DNA from: Lentzea pudingi
Lineage (GTDB): Bacteria > Actinomycetota > Actinomycetes > Mycobacteriales > Pseudonocardiaceae
Direction of reading: 5' to 3'
Assembly (NCBI RefSeq): GCF_014646255.1
Contig: NZ_BMNC01000001.1
Location: 437,366 to 501,365 of the forward strand
Length of the DNA: 64,000 nucleotides
The position numbers and the translations under genes are program-made. Shown here one piece after another: positions 59,788-64,000 of this stretch (positions within the stretch are counted from its first letter, which is position 1; every line of letters begins with the position of its first letter). Under the pieces are notes generated by a model. That model had not been told where the DNA came from. It ran no database searches and worked only from the letters and a program-made list of their open reading frames with translations.

Positions 59788-61334
59788 GCACCGAGGCAGA
59801 AGTGACACCAGTCCACAGCAGACGCGACGTCGTCCAGGCGCTGTGGGGCCTGATGATGGGCATGTTCGTGTCCATCCTGGCCAGCACGATCGTGTCGAAC
59901 GCGTTGCCGAGGATCGTCGCCGACCTGAAGGGTTCGCAGTCGATCTTCGCGTGGATCGTGACGGCCGAGCTGCTCGCCATGACCGCGACCGTGCCGTTGT
60001 GGGGCAAGCTCGCCGACCTCTACAGCCGCAAGCTGCTGATCCAGGCGTCGCTCGGCCTGTTCGTCGCGGGCTCGCTGATCGCGGGCTTCTCGCAGAACGT
60101 CGAGATGCTCATCGTCAGCCGCGTCGTGCAGGGCCTCGGCGCCGGTGGCGTCACGGCGCTGGCGACGATCGTGATGGCCGCGATGATCCCGCCGCGTGAG
60201 CTCGGCAAGTACTCCGGCATGTTCGGCGCGGTCTTCGGCGTCGGCACCGTCGCGGGCCCGCTGATCGGCGGCGTCCTCGTCGACACGTCGTGGCTCGGCT
60301 GGCGCTGGTGCTTCTTCATCGGCATCCCGTTCACCCTCGCCGCGATCTACATGCTCCAGCGCACCCTGCACCTCCCGGTCGTGCGCAAGGAGGAGACGAA
60401 GATCGACTACCTGGGCGCGTTCCTGATCGTGTCCGGTGTCTCGACGCTGCTGATCTGGTCCTCGCTCGCCGGCCAGAAGTTCGAGTGGGCGTCCGGCTGG
60501 ACCGCGGGTCTGGTGTCGCTGGGCGTGCTGCTGCTCGTGGCCGCCGTCCGCGTCGAGGCGAAGGCGCACGACCCGATCGTGCCGCTGTCGATCTTCCGCA
60601 ACCGCACCGTGTCGCTGGCGACCGTCGCCAGCGCCCTGGTCGGCATCGCGATGTTCGGTGGCACGGTGTTCCTGTCGCAGTACTTCCAGCTCTCGCTCGG
60701 CAAGACGCCGACCCAGGCCGGCCTGCTGGGCCTGCCGCTGATCTTCGGCCTCCTGGTCTCGTCCACCGTGGCCGGTCAGCTGATCACGAAGTTCGGCAAG
60801 TGGAAGGCGTTCCTCGTCGCCGGTGGCGTGTTCATGGTCGGCGGCATGCTGCTGCTGTCCACGATCACCGCCACGACGACGGTGTTCATGGTGTCCGTGC
60901 ACATGTTCGTGCTCGGCGTCGGCGTCGGCCTGATGATGCAGAACCTGGTCCTCGCCGCGCAGAACGACGTGCCGGCGCGCGACCTGGGCGCCACCACGTC
61001 CACTCTCACGTTCTTCCGCTCGCTGGGCGGCGCGATCGGCGTCTCGGCGCTGGGCGCGGTGCTGGCCAACAAGGTCTCGTCCCTCGCGGCCGAGAAGTTC
61101 GGCGCGATGGGCGGCGACGCGGCCGGCCACCAGGTGCCGGACCTCTCGGTGCTGCCGCCGGAGCTCAGGGCCGTGATCGCCGACATCTACGCGACGGCGA
61201 CCGCGGAGATCTTCCTGGTGGGCGCGCCGTTCGCGGTGCTGGCACTGCTCGCGGTGCTGTTCATCAAGGAGAAGCCGCTCAAGGAGACGAGCGGTGACGA
61301 CCGGCTGGCGGCGGAGATGGCCGCAGGTCACTGA
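59784..61334 (+). CDS. MFS multidrug exporter, DHA2 (14-TM) family
   Basis: A 516-residue drug/H+ antiporter. Fourteen hydrophobic segments; motif A WGKLADLYSRKLLIQ, motif C GVGTVAGPLIGGVLVDTSWLGWRW near residue 150, and RDLGATTSTLTFFRSLGGAIGVSALGAVL near 400 are characteristic of EmrB/QacA-type DHA2 proteins. Start overlaps the tetR stop. Substrate is unknown; a hydrophobic antibiotic or dye is expected. It is followed by a strong terminator. Confidence 0.93.
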   Translation: MSTEAEVTPVHSRRDVVQALWGLMMGMFVSILASTIVSNALPRIVADLKGSQSIFAWIVTAELLAMTATVPLWGKLADLYSRKLLIQASLGLFVAGSLIAGFSQNVEMLIVSRVVQGLGAGGVTALATIVMAAMIPPRELGKYSGMFGAVFGVGTVAGPLIGGVLVDTSWLGWRWCFFIGIPFTLAAIYMLQRTLHLPVVRKEETKIDYLGAFLIVSGVSTLLIWSSLAGQKFEWASGWTAGLVSLGVLLLVAAVRVEAKAHDPIVPLSIFRNRTVSLATVASALVGIAMFGGTVFLSQYFQLSLGKTPTQAGLLGLPLIFGLLVSSTVAGQLITKFGKWKAFLVAGGVFMVGGMLLLSTITATTTVFMVSVHMFVLGVGVGLMMQNLVLAAQNDVPARDLGATTSTLTFFRSLGGAIGVSALGAVLANKVSSLAAEKFGAMGGDAAGHQVPDLSVLPPELRAVIADIYATATAEIFLVGAPFAVLALLAVLFIKEKPLKETSGDDRLAAEMAAGH

Positions 61335-61352
61335 TCACCGAGTTCTCTCGCC

Positions 61353-61386
61353 GGGCGGACCCCTGACTTTCGTCGGGGGTCCGCCC
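61353..61386 (+). terminator. Terminator after the exporter gene
   Basis: GGGCGGACCCC and its exact complement GGGGTCCGCCC form an 11-bp stem with a 12-nt loop, 19 bp after the stop, followed by TGTCTTTC. Intrinsic terminator of the tetR/exporter operon. Confidence 0.85.
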
Positions 61387-61435
61387 TGTCTTTCAGGTCG
61401 GGTCTCCCCGCCCGCCGATCCCTAACTTCAGTCCC

Positions 61436-62647
61436 ATGATGATCTGGGGGGCAGCACTCACGCTGCTGGTGTCCACGTACATGGGGGAGGCGTCGCTGCC
61501 CGGCGTCGCGGTCGCGATCACCAAGGGGGACCAGGTGATCGCGGTGCGGGGCTTCGGCCACGACTCGTCCGGCGCGCCGATCACCGAACACTCGAAGATG
61601 ACGATCGCGTCGGTCAGCAAGTCGTTCACCGCCCTCGCGGTCCGGCAGCTCGCGGACGCCGGGAAGATCGACCTCGACCGGCCGGTGTTCGACTCGCGCG
61701 TCACGCCGCGGCAGCTGCTCGCGCACACGTCCGGGATCAGCGACCGGACGTTGCCGGAGAAGAGCCTGAAGCAGCCCGAAAACCCCGAAGGAGCGGTGGA
61801 ACGGGCTCGCGAGGCTTTGAAGGCAGCCGTGCCCGACGAGACGTTCCGCTACACCAACACCAACTACCACCTGCTCGCCCGGCTGGTCGAGCAAGCTTCG
61901 GGCGAGAACTTCAACGCCTACCTGAAGAAGCACGTGTTCGAGCCGCTCGACATGAAGGACACCGTGGCGATCGACGTGACGCCAAGGGACCTGCCGTCCG
62001 ACTACCGCAAGGGGTACGGCTACGCCTACGGGTTCTCGGTGCCGCTGACCGAGCCCGACCGGTTCGTCACCGGTTCCGACGGGGTGATCACGACCGGCGC
62101 CGACATGGCCAAGTGGCTTGCCGCGCAGCCGAGACTCCAGCCGCGGGACGGGATGGGCTGGAAGGCCGACCAGCAGGGACGGTTGCGGCACAACGGGATC
62201 TGGTTCACGGGCACGGCCGGTCAGCTGCTGACGGCGTCCGGGTACGGCATCGCGGTCATGTCCAACAGCGGGTTCACGCTCGGCAACGAGGGCACGTACC
62301 TGCTCGAGAACGGGATCGCCGCGATCCTCGACGGCACCGAACCCGAGGAGCCGGAGTCCTACCGGCTGCTGATCGACCTGGTGCTCGCCGGGCTCACGCT
62401 CCTGTCAGTCGGACTGGGGATCCGTGCGTTGCGGCGGCCGAGGAGGTTCCACAAGGCGTGGCAGGTGTTCAGGTTCGTGCCGCTGGGCGTGCTGCTGGCG
62501 GCGCCGACGTTGCTGGGGCTGCTGTACGGCGGTGGGCGCGACATCACTTTCTTCCAACTGGCGCACTACTCGCTGCCTCTTGTGGTGTGGTTGGGCGTGT
62601 CCAGTGCGATGAACACGAGTCTGGCGGTCGTGAGGTGGGTGCGTTGA
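61436..62647 (+). CDS. Serine hydrolase (beta-lactamase/PBP4 type) with membrane tail
   Basis: A 403-residue protein of the class C beta-lactamase-like family. Catalytic SVSK (Ser-x-x-Lys) near residue 60, YTN near 142 and HNGIWFTGT near 261 (in place of KTG). The C-terminus (about 310-400) has three membrane helices, so the enzyme is anchored; the N-terminus (MMIWGAALTLLVSTYM) is hydrophobic. It may be a D-amino peptidase or esterase on the outside of the membrane. The stop overlaps the kinase start by four bases (TTGA), so it is in one operon with the two-component system. ATG 61436 or 61439. Confidence 0.85.
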   Translation: MMIWGAALTLLVSTYMGEASLPGVAVAITKGDQVIAVRGFGHDSSGAPITEHSKMTIASVSKSFTALAVRQLADAGKIDLDRPVFDSRVTPRQLLAHTSGISDRTLPEKSLKQPENPEGAVERAREALKAAVPDETFRYTNTNYHLLARLVEQASGENFNAYLKKHVFEPLDMKDTVAIDVTPRDLPSDYRKGYGYAYGFSVPLTEPDRFVTGSDGVITTGADMAKWLAAQPRLQPRDGMGWKADQQGRLRHNGIWFTGTAGQLLTASGYGIAVMSNSGFTLGNEGTYLLENGIAAILDGTEPEEPESYRLLIDLVLAGLTLLSVGLGIRALRRPRRFHKAWQVFRFVPLGVLLAAPTLLGLLYGGGRDITFFQLAHYSLPLVVWLGVSSAMNTSLAVVRWVR

Positions 62648-63504
62648 GGGTCGTGGCGCTCGCGGGCTGCGTGGCGACGGCGTTGGGCATGTCGTTCCTC
62701 ATGGACAGGAACGTGCCGCCGTGGACGGTCGGAGTGTGCGCCGGGCTGTTCGTCGCCGCCTTCCTGCTCGGCCGGCGGAGGGCGCCCGGCTGGCCCGCGA
62801 TCCTGTTCGCCGCGGGCCTCATCGGGCTCACACAGCTGGTCGTCGTCGGCCTGGCGGTGGCGCTGCCGTGGTTCCTCGGGCGGGCCGCCGGGCAGCAGGC
62901 CGCGTTGGCCGCGGCCGAGGTCGAGGCCGCTCACCTGCGGGAACGCACCCGGATCGCGCACGAGGTGCACGACATGCTCGGCCACGAGCTGAGCCTGCTC
63001 GCGTTGCAGGCGGGCGCGCTGGAGATGACCCTGCCACCCGAGCACCAGGCCGCCGCGGCCCGGCTCAGGATGACGGCCTCGGACGCCACGGAACGGCTGT
63101 CCGCGCTGGTGTTCCTGCTGCGCGACGGCGAACCGCCCGCGGTGACCGACCTGCGGGACCTGGTGGACCGCGCGGTCGCCGCCGGGATGAGCGTGGAGTT
63201 CACAGTGGAGGGTGACATCCCGTCCACTGTGGAGCGCACCGTGCACCGGGTGGTGCAGGAGGCGCTGACGAACGCGGCCAAGCACGCGCCCAGGTCCGCG
63301 GTGGAGGTGAGGGTGACGTCGGCGCAGGGCAGCACCGTGGTCGAGGTCGGCAACGAGGCGGGGCCGCGCCGGGGCGCGGGCAGCCGGCTGGGCCTGGTCG
63401 CGTTGCGGGAACGGGTGCGGATCGCGGGCGGTACGCTCCGGGTCGGCCGCGGCGAGGGCCGGTTCGAGCTGGTCGCGACGGTGCCGCACACGGGGGAGCT
63501 GTGA
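62644..63504 (+). CDS. Sensor histidine kinase (DesK-like)
   Basis: A 286-residue kinase. Three N-terminal membrane helices (VVALAGCVATALGMSFLM; TVGVCAGLFVAAFLLG; AILFAAGLIGLTQLVVVGLAVALPWFL), then HisKA_3 with RTRIAHEVHDMLGHELSLLALQAG (phospho-His near residue 103), and HATPase boxes VVQEALTNAAKHAPRSAV and GSRLGLVALRERV. The hydrolase before it may provide or remove the sensed ligand. Start TTG 62644 overlaps the hydrolase stop; GAGGTGGG is upstream at 6 nt. GTG 62653 is an alternative. Confidence 0.9.
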   Translation: MRVVALAGCVATALGMSFLMDRNVPPWTVGVCAGLFVAAFLLGRRRAPGWPAILFAAGLIGLTQLVVVGLAVALPWFLGRAAGQQAALAAAEVEAAHLRERTRIAHEVHDMLGHELSLLALQAGALEMTLPPEHQAAAARLRMTASDATERLSALVFLLRDGEPPAVTDLRDLVDRAVAAGMSVEFTVEGDIPSTVERTVHRVVQEALTNAAKHAPRSAVEVRVTSAQGSTVVEVGNEAGPRRGAGSRLGLVALRERVRIAGGTLRVGRGEGRFELVATVPHTGEL

Positions 63505-64000
63505 TCCGGGTACTGCTCGCGGACGACGAGGTGCTGGTGCGGGCCGGGGTGCGCGCCATCCTCGGCTCCGATCCCGGACTCGAGGTCGTCGCGGAGGCGG
63601 CCGACGGGCGCGAGGCGATCGACCTCGCGTTGAAGCACCGGCCCGACGTCGTGCTGATGGACATCCGGATGCCGCGCCTCGACGGGCTGGAGGCGGCGCG
63701 CGAGCTGGCGAAGCTCGGGTTCGGTGTCGCGATGCTGACGACGTTCAACGACGACGGCTACCTGGAACGCGCGCTCGACGGTGGCGCGCGCGGGTTCCTG
63801 CTGAAGTCGGGGGATCCGCGCGAACTGGTCGCGGGCGTGCACGCGCTGGCGTCCGGTGGCGCGTACCTGGCGCCGAAGGTGGCGGCCCGGATGATCACGC
63901 GGTTCCGCGGCGGGCGGGTCGGGCAGGCGCGGTCGCGGGTCGAGTCGCTGACCGCGCGGGAACGCGACGTGCTCGCGTTGCTGGGCCAGGGCCTGTCGAA
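63501..64000 (+). CDS. LuxR family response regulator, C-terminus outside window
   Basis: The first 166 codons of a response regulator. Receiver with VLLADDEVLVRAGVRAI, Asp in VVLMDIRMPRLDGLEA, TTFNDDGYLERAL and LLKSGDPRELVAGV; the LuxR HTH has begun (SLTARERDVLALLGQGLS) and is cut by the right edge. GTG 63501 overlaps the kinase stop by four bases, so the pair is co-translated. Targets are unknown; the serine hydrolase may belong to the same signalling unit. Confidence 0.93.
   Translation, partial: MIRVLLADDEVLVRAGVRAILGSDPGLEVVAEAADGREAIDLALKHRPDVVLMDIRMPRLDGLEAARELAKLGFGVAMLTTFNDDGYLERALDGGARGFLLKSGDPRELVAGVHALASGGAYLAPKVAARMITRFRGGRVGQARSRVESLTARERDVLALLGQGLS

Overview
This is high-GC actinobacterial chromosome. 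Gene density is high, many genes start at GTG or TTG, several starts look leaderless, four-base start/stop overlaps are common, and there are several TetR-type regulators, two DesK-like two-component pairs and a large set of secreted hydrolases. The gene set fits the Pseudonocardiaceae (Lentzea/Saccharothrix type), but that placement is inference from style, since no rRNA is present. I see no insertion sequence, prophage, CRISPR array, tRNA or rRNA gene.

Layout. 1-10 kb: a partial MarR regulator, a DUF4142 secreted protein, a flavin monooxygenase with an HxlR regulator and a SnoaL-like protein, a coupled operon (AI-2E permease, MsrA, MOSC protein, polysaccharide deacetylase), two SDR oxidoreductases under a divergent TetR regulator, a secreted NPP1-type protein, a decayed metE tail, and a siderophore-interacting protein behind an iron box. 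10-24 kb: argG, lipoproteins, a possible aromatic-ester module (tannase-family esterase, MHS permease, GAF/PucR regulator, acyl-CoA ligase), a LysR/EamA pair and a secreted ceramidase. 24-40 kb: an HSL-type esterase, an SGNH hydrolase, a universal stress protein with a hairpin over its ribosome binding site, two very large tandem multidomain beta-helix proteins that look like GH87 alpha-1,3-glucanases, a short S9 peptidase, and an S8 protease gene interrupted by an in-frame amber codon. 40-52 kb: a TetR regulator and cytochrome P450, a VOC/GntR pair with striking shared operators, an MpaB-type oxygenase, a membrane protein/kinase/regulator operon, an RsbW-like ATPase, a CNNM/CorC transporter, a principal-like sigma factor and an intact subtilisin. 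52-64 kb: a solitary SF1 helicase with a nuclease-like C-terminus that lies between a 35-bp palindrome and an array of GAGACG palindromes, a TAP-type peptidase, PRPP synthetase, a DUF427 protein, a TetR/MFS efflux operon, and a serine hydrolase fused by overlap to a second two-component system cut by the window edge.

How the genes work together. The secreted repertoire (alpha-glucan hydrolases, ceramidase, NPP1 protein, esterases, proteases) points to degradation of fungal or plant material. The most unusual non-coding signals are the repeat array after the helicase, the palindrome over the helicase start, the SD-sequestering hairpin of the universal stress gene, the duplicated GntR operator that gives both divergent genes the same leader, and a 21-22 bp tandem repeat that runs into the VOC stop codon.
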